Positions 34,161-46,739 of a stretch of 64,000 nt of DNA are shown one piece after another. The notes beneath the pieces are model-generated. The model was given only the letters and a program-made list of their open reading frames with translations. It ran no database searches and had not been told where the DNA came from. The translations under genes were made by a program, and so were the position numbers. This stretch comes from Eucommia ulmoides (lineage: Eukaryota; Streptophyta; Magnoliopsida; Garryales; Eucommiaceae): contig CM028334.1 in assembly GCA_016647705.1 (NCBI GenBank), positions 5,742,546 to 5,806,545 on the forward strand. Direction: 5' to 3'. How positions within the stretch are numbered: position 1 is the stretch's first letter; each line of letters opens with the position of its first letter.

Positions 34161-37100
34161 ATTTTGGTATCAGAGCCTAGGTTATAGGTTCTGTAGACTT
34201 GTCAGGAGATGTGTCAGTAGAAGGTTATGAGGTAGGAGGACATGCCAGTCGTCTAGTCAGTAGGGGACATGAGATTGGGTATTAATAGGTAAGCTTGGTA
34301 TAAGAGTGTTAGGGTTTTATTTCATAAAGTTATGCATTAGCATGGTGCGTGAGGGGTCGTCTTTTTGGCAAGCAACGATACGATCACATGGTGATATTAC
34401 TAGGAGAGATGTCTTTCATGGGGTAAGAAGGCTAAGTTAGACAAACTACAAATTACGTCGTTATCAATATACTAGATGATATGGCAGAACACACCTAAGT
34501 CGAAATAGGAAATAATATTCAAATGGAGTAAATCACGTTCTAGACAATCTGAAAGGAAATTGTAATATTACTGGACGAAAATTTAAATTGGTAGTAATTT
34601 TTAGATTTATTAATAGACGAAATAACAGTTGTGGCATGTAGCAAGGTAATAGGAAATGATATATAAGAAGTAGCCGAGGATAGTGGATCTAGGAAAATAG
34701 TAGGTGCGTGTAAATATAATCCATTCGAATGAGTAATATAGAGTTGCGGGTGGAATCAATTTGTGATGAATAAAAGTATGTATTATTGGGAAGGCATATC
34801 CAGTACCTCAGTTAGTCTGATAGTAGGTTGGAAAAGTGATACAGAAAGAATATCATAAGTCAGTACGTAGATGTTGTTCAAACAAGTTTTGGCAGTAGAT
34901 ATTGTAATAGCTAGGGATCTTCCCTATGTAGTTTCGAGAATGGACAGGGTGCTTGTAAGCGTGATTGGTAACTGTGATTACTATTAAATAAGTTTCATAA
35001 TGATAAGGAAGGGAACGTTCGACACATAAGTTGGTTAAGTATACTGGTGTTAATGAATGTGGGAAATTGAGATTTGAAATTATAGTCTTGGGACTTTAAA
35101 GATGATTGTTATGTGATAGGAAAAATGAGTGAATTAATTTAACTCGATGATGGATTCCATTTTGTTGAACTTAAATAATCTTGGGTGAAAAGAAAAAAAA
35201 ATTAGATAAATAAAATAAAATAAAATAAATTAATCGTTGGATATTGGGGGATTAGAGTAAGTTTGTTTGCAGTTTAAGAAATTTTAATGGAAGAAGAAGT
35301 CGTCACAGTAAATTAGAATATCAACTAATGATTTAGGTAAATCTGGTATGTGTTTCCATAAGGATCTGGTGTTCGTAACGTAAAAACTAGAATGGGTTAC
35401 TAAGACGGTGATTAGTGTAGTAAATATAACTAGTACTCTTAAGGCATAGCATTCAAGTGGATCCAAAGGAAGCCAAGGTGGTGAATTGACGGAATATGGA
35501 GAAGGCCGAGAACATGTGACCAGGAATTCGAAATTTGATGGAACTAGTAGAGATTGTATTCGTTCTAACGTTTAGTAACATCTCCTGTATGACGGGATTT
35601 GTGCTTTAAGTCGAAAAAAAAAAAAAAAAAAAAGGCGGGGTTGCACATATTAATGTCGAATAAAGATCTTTGTAAGTCTATCAGGTAATCGGTCGGATGA
35701 CCAATCAAATGGAGCTGGTAGGTATGAAGTTGACATTTAGCAACTGTAGGGTAGAAGCGCAGAAGTAGATGTCTAATTGGAAACGATAAGAGTAGAAGGG
35801 AATGATGATAGTCACAGTGCTGATTATAGCAAATATTTCGGGTCAACCATTAGTGAGTTGATTGCTCATATTAATTTATGGGTTAAGTTGAGGCCCTTGT
35901 AAGTTTAGTGGGCGGCTGGTCGAATAGTAACGTTGTTCGGTATTGATATTTACCATAGTATGGACATGTAAGGGTAGGATGTTCAGTTAAGAAAGTTTAG
36001 CAATGCAGTGGAAATTGACTGTAGAGCTTATTAGCGTGTCTGAGGGAATGGGGAAGCTTGGGAATTTGAAATAAAAAGTATAAGGTTGATAATGTCAATT
36101 TACAGGCAAGACCTTAAAAGAGGTGCATGGAATAAGATATGCAATACCCCAGTAATATTAACTATACTGTAATGGCATGCGCATGATTAGTAGATTGGGA
36201 ATGGAAATGGGAAATCACGACATTTGTTATCCGGTGATTTGTTAGTCAAGTTAAGGTCAAGAAGTAACGAAATCTCTAAGTGGGCTATTGTAGCCTTGAC
36301 CTATACCAGAAAGAAAATGGAGAGGAGTTCGAGGAGTGTTTTCGGATACGTATGTTTAATATATATATTGATAGGATTATTCGATTGCGTGATGCACCAA
36401 TTTAATGCAAATATTAACAATTAAGTTGGGACAAAATATTCTTTTAAAAAAAAATTAATTAATTAAAAGGGATAAGGATTAGTAATTCTAGGAATTTTAT
36501 TAACTGGTTATTCGAAATCTTGAAATTGAAATTCTGAAATCATAGGTGTTATCGCCGCATGGTATTCTGAATAATAATTGTTATCAAAGTGAAATAAGTC
36601 GTCAGTATATGAACAACCCATGAGGGGAAACTGTAGTGTCAGGAGCTGATAGCTATTTGGACATGCGGGTTAAAATAAAAAAATAAAAAATTCATACTCC
36701 TTTAATTGCCCAAGTGAAAGTTGATACCTTGTAAATACGATTCAGGTGTTAGAAGATATGTTGAGTGATTGTGTCGTGGCAGTTTCTGGTAAGGAGGATG
36801 ATTGTGCAACGTTAATAAAATCTGTTATGATAATAATTATCTTGTCATTAATCATGGTGGCATCGCATAAAGTGTTGTATGAAAAAGATACAGGATTTCG
36901 ATTTGACAAATTGAACTGAGATAGGGAAACGAAACTTCTGCGGGATTCAGAATAGCCGATGTGACTACTTTCTTTTACTGAAAATTAGAAGTTATTGAGA
37001 TGTTACGGGACAAGGAAAATTTAAAATATCCTTGAGATAATATGTGCACATGATATAATATTTTACAGTTAGTAGCTATTAATTATTAGAATGTATCGAT

Positions 37101-38138
37101 TTCGTTGTGACTGGGACGTACCTATGTCCTTTGAATTATATATATACGTGGATATATGTTTGAAACATGTTAGGCAGGTGGAAACAAACTTGAAGCACGT
37201 GACCAGGTCAAGGACTTGATAAAATGTGGAGGCACGAAAGGAACTCTTATAGATTAGTTGTTTGAAATATTTGAGTTATAGTTATGTGGGTTGAAGATAT
37301 TTAGGTATTATGAAAGATATCGATATGAGTGTTAGAGAATTGAGTTAGGTATTGGGGTTAATGATAGTTGACTTATCCGTGTTTATGAGATTGGTGACGA
37401 TTATAGTTAGGTTAGGTGTGGAATGGAAAATATTATTGCAACGGACGACTAGAAAATATCGGATGAAATAGATAAGTGCTGGTTATGACGGAATGAAGTA
37501 GAAATATTTTTAGCAGATAGTGTTGTTACTGATCTTGATATTATCAGAGTAGCGCAGTGGAAGCAGTTAGGAACATGAGATTCTTCGACAGTGGGTGATT
37601 TGTGTTAAGTATAACCGACCAAGTACACCTTGTTGGTTGGATGATTATGATTTGATGAAAAAGTTGGTGGTTATAAATTTTGAACTATTTGTGATATTAA
37701 GACTATTTATAGGAAACAGTTGTTGTAGAATCACATGAGACAAGTATAACTTTGTGATGCGACTTTGACGTATTAGTAGCTTGGCGAAAATTAACAAAGT
37801 GCAGGAAGGAAGGGAAGTTGGGTCCAAGGTACATCGGACCATATGGAATTTTAGATCAGGTGGGCACGACAGCGTATTAACTTATGTTACCGCCAGAATT
37901 ATCTCGACTACACGACAACCTCAATGAATCGATATTCTGGAAATATATGCCATACTCTTCTAATGAATTGATCAGGTATGCGAATGAACACGATTATGTT
38001 AGTCAAGGTGTTATGGCACAATCATGCAGTGGAAGATGCGACATAACAACGAGAAGATGAGATGAGGAACAGATACCCGCATTTAATCGACTAAGGTAAT
38101 AAAATTTCGGGACGAAATTTCTTCTAGGAAGGAAGAGT
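34161..38138 (+). pseudogene. Gypsy interior: heavily decayed gag-pol
   Basis: No frame longer than about 90 codons survives. Weak traces of integrase stay in order: CLKHVRQVETNLKHV near 37160 (compare the CxxCQRVKxEHQ zinc region), VRLGVEWKILLQRTTRKYR near 37410 (compare the IVSDRDPRF region), and PRYIGPYGILDQVGTTAY-stop-LMLPPELSRLHDN near 37815-37910 (compare PRYIGPFEILERVGxVAYRLxLPPxLS). The last is convincing; the first two are tentative. Small ORFs at 35284-35466, 35565-35846, 36224-36424 and 37645-37842 are not genes. Confidence 0.7.
34165..34176 (+). other. tRNA primer-binding site of the Gypsy element
   Basis: tggtatcagagc, four bases after the 5' LTR, complementary to the 3' end of initiator methionine tRNA. 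Confidence 0.85.
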
Positions 38139-39324
38139 TGTAAGACCTCAATCGTAGCAAGTACGTCATTTCAGTGGTATTTTAAAGTAATGGTGAAAAT
38201 TCAGGGTGAAACTAGGACAATTAAAAATTCAAATAAAAAGTCTAGAGGTCAAATTGGAAATATAGAAACAGTAAATCCCAATTTAGGGAGGTAAATTGAC
38301 ATTTAACATTTAACATTTAAATGAAACTTTCACGGGGTGAAATTGAAAATCTTAGGAACTTTTAAAAGTTGAAAAGGATTAAAATCAAGGTTTAAAGGAA
38401 ATTGGGGGAAGAAAAAGCAATTAATGAAAAATGTTTTTTTTATCATTTATACACACCCACACGCCGACGGTCGAATGAAACACATGGCCGACAAGGAATT
38501 AGATAAGAGGAACGACGTGGCATGCTTAGACAATTCGAAATCACTAATTTCATGCGCCGGTAGTGATAAAAAAACAGAATCCCATGATCAAGAATCCAAA
38601 AATCTGAAAATCTGAAAATCCGAAATCTAGAGAGAGAGAGAGAGCCGGCCGGAGTTTGGGGTTTGAAAAGTAATCGTCGGCGAGGCAGGGTGTTCGGTTA
38701 CAGGGTTGTGGGCGTGCATGGGCATGCGGTGGTCGACGGAAAGGATGGTTCGGCATAAGTGGTGGTGATCGTCGCCGGTCATCCAGTAAGCGTTTGGTAA
38801 TGTGTTCGGCTCGTCATCAACTGAGTTTGTGTGAGTTGATCGCCATGATGAAGGATGGCGGAGAGAAATAGAGAGAGAGAGATGGGTCGGCGACAGGGGA
38901 CGAGAGAGAAGGGTTCGTGGGTCGGTTCCGACGGACGACTAAAACGAAACGGAGGCAGGAATGGTCATGCGACGGTGTGTGGGGGGTGTTCAGATACTGT
39001 TGTGTGTGTGTATGTGATCGCCGATGTGGTCGCCGGTGGGCATAGGCCGGAGGGGTCTTCGTCGACGATGAGGCCGTCAACCGGTGAGGTGAAAGAGAGC
39101 GCATCAAAGACGTGAAACCAAAAATCCGAGAGAGAGAAGAAGGTTCGGCTCGGTTGGTTCGGCAGAGTGTTCGGTGTGGGGGTGTTCCTCCGGCGGTGAC
39201 GGTGGCCTGGGTATTCCGGAGATGGGTGTGCAGTCGACGGTGTGCTGGTCGTTCGGCGGTGGCTGGTTCTGTTCAGGGAACAGCCGTGAGAAAGAAAAGA
39301 AATAGAAGAAGAAAAAAGAAAGAG

Positions 39325-39370
<46 letters not shown>

Positions 39371-40886
39371 AAGAGGGAAAATTACAGAAACCATCCCAGA
39401 AAAATCCAAAACCCATCTCGTGGTCGCCAAACGTTTCGGAAACAGGTGAAACCTCAATCGATTATAAATTCTCATTAAATTAAATTTTAGTTAGTGTTAC
39501 GAATCCTAAAATCATAATAATTTCGTAACGATTAATTAATTTTAAGTACGTGGTATATAAGATTAGTAACGATTCAGAATATAGGATCCCCATTGCATGA
39601 TTAGGATGCCTTAGATAAGATATTAATTTAGAATCTGCCACTATTAGGTTCGCAGGCACTAGCGTCCAGATAAAGTGTGATCAGGGTCAGTTTGGCAAAA
39701 CGGATATCGAGGTGAGTGTACTGTTTTCTTGCCAGACTATTTTTCTATAAATATATGTGATGAGATATATGATTATTTAAACTGTATGAATTTATAAATA
39801 ATAAGGATCAAGCAGGATTTGAATAATTTGGTAAATTGGATTTCGATGGTTTTCAAAAAGGAAGGTGAAAAATGATTTTTTGCTGGATTTTGGTGAAATC
39901 AGACGGTGTTTTTAAAAGAAAATAGAAAACATCGGTTTCCTAGAAATGCCGGGTTTTTCTAAAAATAAAGGGTGAAAAAGTGGTTTTAATAAAATCAGAC
40001 GTTTTCCTTAAAAGAGAGTGTGATATATGATTTCTGGATTTAAAAGTTGGTTTTGAGAAAAAAGAGATAGACGTGGTAATTAGACGATAATTATTGGGTT
40101 GTGATTCCATGATGCCGTATCTGATTTTGACGATGCCATAGATATTTCTCCCCGTAAGGGATGTGGATTATATTTCTCCCCGTAAGGGGTGTGGATTATA
40201 TTTCTCCCCGTAGGGGGTGTGGATTACATTTTTCCCCGTAAGGGGTGTGGATTATATTTCTCCCCAAAAAGGGGTGTGGATATTTCATAGGAAGGCATTC
40301 CTATGAATGTTACGGTACCGTTGCAACTCCCGATCGTGAGGTTAAAAGGATCCCTAGGACTGGCCAGTGTGTGTGTGTTGGAGGTGTGTGTTTGAGATTG
40401 GTGCTTAAAGTGTGGTATTTTACGTATATTGGTTGATTTGATATTATTTATTATAATGATTGGTAGGACTTTATACTAAATGGAATTTATCTATATCGCT
40501 TTATTGTCATTGCTTATATACTTGTGCTTGATCCATACTAAATTCTGGAAATATTTAGAAAATAACAATATTTTCGAAATGCTTTATAAGAAGGCAGTAC
40601 ACTCGCAGGTACAACGGCTAGGAATCAGTCCCCTACTGACACTAGGTAGAACTGCGTAATGGAGTCATAAAGGTGTTTGAGAGAAGCTGTCCAAGATGAA
40701 CCTGTAAAAGGTTCATAGATGAATACTGTTTGTTAGGTTAAAATTGGGATGGGTGTGTCCCCCATTTAAATGTTTGTATTATATGGTGGGAACATATTGT
40801 CTTTCATTTGGTTGTTTGGACATTAGTGATGTCATGTTGTAGTCACGCCAGCCTCGGGATGACGGGTTCCGGGACGGGTTGTGACA
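38139..40886 (+). repeat. 3' LTR of the Gypsy element (2,748 bp)
   Basis: Partner of 31472-34160. It carries a poly(A) run of about 40 bases (39329-39365) where the 5' LTR has an A/G mixture, and five minisatellite units at 40141-40286. ORFs within it are spurious. Confidence 0.9.
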
Positions 40887-41190
40887 TTAAACCTCCTAGA
40901 AAACTATGCTCTCATCAGGTCAGGACACAAACTATTAAGCTTCACAGTCCAACAAAGAAGAATAGTAATTATAATCCCCAAAAACCAAAATCGTTATGTA
41001 AATAATCATCAACTAAAAAGTTGATATTACTAATTACCTTTTACACAACATCACTAACAGTGACGAGCAAAACATCAGCGTCCAAGTTTTCATCAATTGG
41101 GTTTGATTTAAGTTTGGAATGTCACCGAACCAGAGAACAAGAACGAGAAATAAAAAAAAAAAATGCTTGAACCAAAGAACCATCAAGATC
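40887..41190 (-). pseudogene. RNase T2 minus copy, exon 1 and part of intron, unit B
   Basis: Continuation of 31262-31471 across the Gypsy insertion. It matches unit A 12290-12562, including the deletion that removes the HGLW motif. It ends next to the F-box stop at 41197. Confidence 0.6.
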
Positions 41191-41196
41191 AAATCT

Positions 41197-42312
41197 TCAG
41201 AAGACAGACACCAGGCTTTCCTTATAACCGAAAACATAATAGCAGGGACCACGACTTTTAATAAGATTCTTCATTTTTCGGGTTTTAGGATCATACATGA
41301 CCACCTCCGGCCTTCTGGTTTTTATTACAATTTGATCATTCTTCCAAACACCGAGCAGCAGAAAAAGCACTTTTGTAAAAAAAGGCCCAACAGTTACCAA
41401 CTTCGACCATTTCCCCTCCTCTTTCATCACCCATAATTCCATTGATGTCTCACTCACAAGATCATCATAAAGGAAGAGAGCAATAGAACCATTGTGCATT
41501 GCAAGACAACCCTGAGTCATATCAGGATTAAATAGCATCCGCTCCTTTGCAAACACCTCTTTGCTCATGTCAAACGAAAGGATATAGAAAGCAAACACCT
41601 CTTTGCTCATGTCAAACGAAAGGATATAGAAACTTACATTATTATTGCCAGCGAACAGCCAATAGTATACTCCCTTAACATATGTATGAGATCGAGAAGA
41701 GTATTTGAAACCTTTGTAAGGCGAAATCAGGCCAATTTGTCTCCAAGAATCATCAATACCCACGGTTAACACCGACGCATAATCCTAGGGTCTGTTCATT
41801 GCATAATGCCAGAAAGTTAGTATCCAAACCACTTTGTAATGGCTGCTCGTAGGGTCAAGTCCAAGGCCAAATGCATGAGAATGGTAGGGTTTGGGAAAGT
41901 CAAGGCAGGGTTTAGGGAGTGGCTTCAACAACCCAATGGCAGGGTTCCACAGAGTTACCTCATCCATCCCATCGTCATGCAAATAGAATAAGCCATCCAA
42001 GGGATAGGCCACAACGGCTGCCTTAACTGGTATCTTCAAATAATTAGGTTCTAGGAAATATGGAGACTCTCTCTCAAGTGCTTCATCGGGGAATAATGAA
42101 GGAGCATACTTATACCTATAGTAACCATCTTGGTAACCATAAATGAGTAGTTGTCCATCGTTCTTGTCACCCTTCTCAGTGTGTTTGCGGATAAAAGAAG
42201 GGCTTTTGATAATGCTGCACTAAAGCTTATAGACACTCTTGAACCGCAATCGGGATTTCACAGGAAGCCATGACTAAATGTCAACAACTACATCCTTAGG
42301 GATATGACACAT
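41197..42312 (-). pseudogene. F-box protein pseudogene with F-box-associated domain, unit B
   Basis: Counterpart of 12572-13540 and longer, because it keeps the segment deleted in unit A (VLTVGIDDSWRQIGLISPYK, KGFKYSSRSHT). The start MCHIPKD is at 42312. Defects: a stop in the F-box (Leu codon TAG where A has TTG), TAG for the Trp in CKLW, and a stop after HYAMNRP (about 41787). The C-terminal part 41772-41197 is one open frame: YVKGVYYWLFAGNNNVSFY, EVVMYDPKTRKMKNL, GYKESLVSVF. A 42-bp in-frame tandem doubling (41549-41590, 41591-41632) repeats FAFYILSFDMSKEV. It lies on the same strand as, and about 10 bases from, the RNase T2 minus copy. Confidence 0.85.
41549..41632. repeat. 42-bp tandem duplication inside the unit B F-box pseudogene
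   Basis: Two identical 42-bp units starting gcaaacacctctttgctcat. Unit A has one. In frame, adds 14 residues. Confidence 0.9.
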
Positions 42313-42464
42313 CTCCGATGGGACACGACATTATATGATCAAAATATTGGGATCACTGTAAAAATTCAACAAAAACAATGAATCAATATAGTCTATTTCT
42401 CAGCAAACCACTCAAACTAAATACATAACACAATAGAACGCATACTTGGATACACACACATATT

Positions 42465-42782
42465 TGTTAGGAGGTTCCAACATAAATGATATGGTGTCAA
42501 GTGGAGTAACTCCTTTCATATATAGACTACTTTGGTAAACCTCACAAATTCGATGTTGGATTCTAACACCCAACCTCAAGTGCAACACCATCTTGCACGT
42601 GATGCGATCAAACTACAAAAGAAACGAGATAAACTTTCAAACAATCGGAGACAAACAAACATGACTTCCCAAACTTAGTTTCGATACCATGTTAAGAGGT
42701 CCCAACTTAAAACTTAGAGTAACTCCTTTCATCTATAGACTATTTTTGAGAATCCTTACAAATTCGATATGGGATTCTAACA
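42465..42782 (-). mobile_element. TRIM-like miniature LTR retrotransposon, unit B
   Basis: Counterpart of 18944-19261, same ends and same primer site (minus-strand tggtatcgaaac here). 42383-42400 just to its left is the empty site of the unit A Copia. Confidence 0.7.
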
Positions 42783-42914
42783 AATATTGACAGTTAAAAT
42801 TTGACATAATTAAAAACAAATTCTAATTAGGAAAAATTAACGTAATGATTCCATTCACTAAAAGATGAATAGAGGCATCATGTCAAGTTCTTTAAAATTG
42901 TAGCTTATTCTTTA

Positions 42915-44483
42915 GGGATAAAGACTTTTTTGGTCTTTGAGAAATGTCTTGAGTGTCCAATTGGCCCCTAAGAAATGAAATTCGATAATTTAGCCCTTGA
43001 CATTTCAAAATAGTGTCTAATTAGCCCTTCAAGCGAATTCTGTTAACAAAATTAGGAGAAAATGGATGGAAAAAGTCACGTAACAAGCATGTGACGTTTG
43101 GTCAAGGGTACATGCGTCATTTCATTCTTACTAATAGATTGGGACCTATTTACATATTTTGTTAAACTTAAGGGGTTAAAAATATTTTTTTCTTTAATTT
43201 TTTTCCCCAGATCGTCTTCTTCCTCTCCGCCGCTGCTCTCCAATCCTTCGTTCACTTCCGATCCCTCTGCCACGTCGGTGACGCGTGCTCCGACCCTTCG
43301 TTCACCTGCGTCTTCTTTGTCTTCTTCGCCATCTTTGTCTGCATCGTCGTCTGCATCTTCTTCGTCTTCGTCTTCTGCGTCTTCGTTCACTTGCGTCGTC
43401 ATTTGCGTCTTCTTCAGTTTCGATTAATTAAGGGAAGTGGAGGTTAGGGTTTCGATTAAGGAAAGTGGGGCTAGGGTTTCGTTTGGGTTTCAATTTCGAA
43501 ATCGAAACCCAAATCGATTCGGTTTCTATTTTGAAATCGAAACCCTGTTTCGATTTGATTTCGTTTGGGTTGCGATTTCGAAATCGAAACTCTGTTTCAA
43601 TTTGGGTTTCAATTTCGAAATCGAAACCCAAATCGAAACAGGGTTTCGATTTCAAAATCGATTCGGTTTCGATTTGGGTTTCATTTTGGTGGCGATGTTC
43701 GGCGGTGTTCTTTGATTTCGATTTCGATTTCCATTTCGAAATCGAAATCGATTTCCTATTTCGATTTCGAAATCGAAACCCCAAGGTTCGATTTCGACGG
43801 TGTTCTTTGGTGTTGATGTTCGTTTAGGTGATGGTGTTCGTTTTGATGTTGATATTCGTTTTCGTGTTGATGTTGTGTTTTAATATGGGAGCGAAAAAAA
43901 AAAAATATGATTATGTTCTGCTCCCTTATTTTTAGCACAAAATTCTTAGAATATAATGTAATTGCTCTTATTTCCTCTTTCATAGAGGTTTGTATTTGGT
44001 TTATTTGGAAATGTCATTCCGTTTGTATTCTTTGGGATTTTTAATTCCCTTTTTAATGAAAAAAAAAACAAATAATATTTCCAAAAAAAAATGTTATTTT
44101 GTTCCCATAAATTTGTTGTTCCCATAATTAAAAAAAAAAAAAAATTGTTGTTTCCATAATTTGTTATTCAATTGAGAAAGAAAGACCAAATTAAAAAAAG
44201 AAAAAGAAAAAATGATCATGTTCTTTCAATTGAGAAAGAAAGACAAAAAAAAAATATTTTGACCCCTTAAGTTTAGATGACTTTTCAAAATTAACCCCAT
44301 TGTACGCGTAAAGACTAAAATATCCTTAATGAAACATTGACCATTAGTTGACTTAACGAAATTTGCTTGAAGGCCAATTGGACAGTATTTTGAAATGTCG
44401 AGAGCCAAATTATCGAATTACATTTCTTAGGGGTCAATTGGACACCCGAAGTATTTCTCAGGAACCAAAAAGGTCTTTATTCC
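42915..44483. mobile_element. Non-autonomous MULE-type element with long inverted ends, unit B
   Basis: Better preserved than in unit A. It starts GGGATAAAGAC and ends in GTCTTTATTCC, with inverted ends of about 150 bp. TATTCTTTA lies at 42906-42914 and 44484-44492. A Ser/Asp-rich strip (43205-43425) gives frames on both strands, and a palindrome field follows. No transposase. Confidence 0.9.
43435..43800. repeat. Field of TTTCGAAATCGAAAC palindromes, unit B
   Basis: Longer version of 19880-20190. Phrases built from gggtttcgatttcg and its reverse complement alternate about ten times. Open frames on both strands here are a by-product. Confidence 0.85.
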
Positions 44484-44760
44484 TATTCTTTATCTTGGGA
44501 TGAATAAATCAGTACTTAATCATCTAGAGATATAATCAGGCAATGCAAGTGCTACAATGGATGCCCTGACTGAGAATATATTTTGGCATCTTATCCATCT
44601 AAATCCCAGATTTGACATCCCTATTCCTCAAATTTCAATTTTGATCCGTTTACGTGGCAAGTCGCTTATTTTACTCTTAATTTTAAAAAAGTCACATACG
44701 CAATTACAACTTGTGTTTTAATCCCACGTATTAAAAAAGGTAGAAAGTCTAATACTCTCA

Positions 44761-45141
44761 CGCTGTGTTTGATACACGGGATTCGAGACAGGATTAGAAT
44801 GGCCTTGGGAATGGTAATCATTAACCAATACCAAGATTATCTTGGTATTGGTTAATCCTAGTTACATGGGACTAGATTTTAATCATTCATCAGCCAAAAA
44901 ACAAGACCAAATACGAACTAAATATTTGAGTTGGAATAAAATTTAATTAAATTAATTATTATACCTTTTGAAAAATTAATTAAATTACTATTTTATCTTT
45001 TAATATCATTTCAATATCACATATAATCCTTATTGTCACCAAACATCAAACATAGAAATGGTAACGACCATTCCATTCCATTACTATAGTAATTCTAATC
45101 CTATTGTCATTTTATTCCATTCTAACATATCAAACGTAACG
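44761..45141. mobile_element. PIF/Harbinger-type MITE, copy 3 (unit B)
   Basis: Same site as 21148-21599, flanked by TCA (44758-44760, 45142-45144). About 70 bp of the left inner part is deleted. Confidence 0.8.
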
Positions 45142-45419
45142 TCAGCTACATTTACATGTATCTAAAATATTTATTAAATGTAACAAATATTACAAAAGTA
45201 CGCATGTAATTTGTAACATGTAATATTACACAGGTAAATGTGACTAATATTATACAGAGTGAGCACATGCTGGCTAATACACAAATAAAAATCAATTTAA
45301 GAAATTAAATCAAAACTTATATTTTAAATAGAATTAATAACATATTACCTCTGCTATTTAGGATTAATCACCAATTATCCCTAGATTTTATATCTCAAAT
45401 TTCAAGCAGTTGAGAGAGA

Positions 45420-45750
45420 GAACAATGAGAAGATTTTTCAGATCAAAAATTTTAAAAAATTGAGATTAAAAAAACAACTGGTGTCCATAATTTCAGATTT
45501 AAGATTCGCACTACAAAAAATAAGAGAGGTCGAGGAAGAAAGCGATGGAGAGAGAAACAAAGAGCAAGAGACGAATAAAGAAAGGGAGACCACGTCGAAA
45601 CACCAAACCAGTCAGCGAACGGAAGAAGAGTGGAGAATGGGAGAGATGAGTATACCTGTAAAAATCACAGATGGATCGAAGGAGATCGAAGATGGCGGTA
45701 AACGTCTTTGGCACGTACTAAATACCCAAGTGGGTTGGTCTGATTGGTAA
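45420..45750. other. Conserved exon-like segment of unknown gene, unit B
   Basis: Counterpart of 21840-22210. The minus frame starts MPKTFTAIFDLLRSICDFYR at 45714, with the same possible donor after it. Few differences from unit A, none creating a stop. Confidence 0.3.
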
Positions 45751-46343
45751 GGAGATAGATTCTTTTCCTTGTCAACTAGTGATCATCGCTTGTGTTACGT
45801 GATCCTGAGCTATATATTAAGTATATGGCTATACCGAATCGAGCTGAGTATTAAGTGGTCAAGTTTGGTTTGTTTATTTTACTTACTATTCGAGTTCGAG
45901 CCTGAAATCTTTTGTTGAAACTTGATTTGTTTAATAATCGAATTGTTTGCGAGCTTAATCGAGTATTTTTTTTAAATTGTTTATTAATGGGTTTATACCA
46001 ATGACCTCTTTTATTTTTTTAAATCATTTAATTGTTTATTAATTGTTCATTATGTTTACAAAAATAAAAAATATTTTTTTTAAAATAACGTAAAGGCATT
46101 TATGTCATAAAAAGGGTAAGTGGTCATTAACCAAAATTACAAGGGACTAACTGGTATTTGTAAAATGACAAAGAAGATATCTGGTATAAGGCCAAAAGAT
46201 AAGAGAGGTCGTTGGTATAAACCCATAAAAGAAATTCAGGAGTTTATTTTATTATTTTTTATATTAAAAATAATATATTTTAATTTTATATTAATGAGTT
46301 AAGTTCGAACATATGATTTTTGTTTATTTAATAAATGAGCTTA

Positions 46344-46391
<48 letters not shown>

Positions 46392-46739
46392 AAAAAAAAG
46401 AGAGTTTTGTTCATTTATTTAATAAACGAGGTATTATCGAGTCGAACTCGAGTAGTTCACGAATGGCTTAATTTGTTTAATGGCTTGATTTGTTTATAGT
46501 CCTAATAAAGTCTAGGGCAATTCTCCTCTTTCATGGCATCTTTTGAAAGTGAGTTAGGTCCACTGGGTTTTTACAACTAATGTTCGATCTTCTTGAGAGC
46601 ACTCCATCGGTAAAAATCCTGAACGGATAAGATCGATATGGAAAGTGCACCCTTAAGATTATCTGGGAAGATGATTAATCAAGCGACCCAAAACACACCT
46701 TATCGTCTAATAAAAAATAATAAAAAAATAGTTTAATGA
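45751..46739. other. Non-coding stretch with long poly(A), unit B
   Basis: Counterpart of 22211-23120. The A run at 46347-46399 is about 50 bases with one interruption, against about 16 in unit A. Confidence 0.55.

Larger units (their letters stand above)
31472..40886 (+). mobile_element. Gypsy-type LTR retrotransposon, 9.4 kb, internally decayed (unit B only)
   Basis: LTRs at 31472-34160 and 38139-40886 start TGTAAG/TGTAAA and end GGGTTGTGACA. TTAAA at 31467-31471 and 40887-40891 is an exact 5-bp target duplication, and unit A has the uninterrupted sequence (about 12270-12280). The primer site tggtatcagagc (34165-34176) follows the 5' LTR. aatttcgggacgaaatttc (38103-38121) and a purine tract precede the 3' LTR, as is common in Tekay/Del-like Gypsy elements. 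No long pol frame remains. Confidence 0.95.

Noticed and set aside
34161-38138. Possibility that the Gypsy interior holds an unrelated captured gene
   Set aside because: The only convincing trace is integrase C-terminus in the right place and orientation; the rest has no frame of note.
43076-43427. Asp/Glu-rich minus-strand and Ser-rich plus-strand ORFs in the MULE-type element
   Set aside because: Mutual shadows of a cttcgtctt-type low-complexity strip. A captured gene leader is possible but nothing supports a protein.
43428-43827. Overlapping ORFs rich in R, N, F, K, S on both strands (also 19885-20281)
   Set aside because: By-product of the TTTCGAAATCGAAA palindrome field, open in several frames at once.
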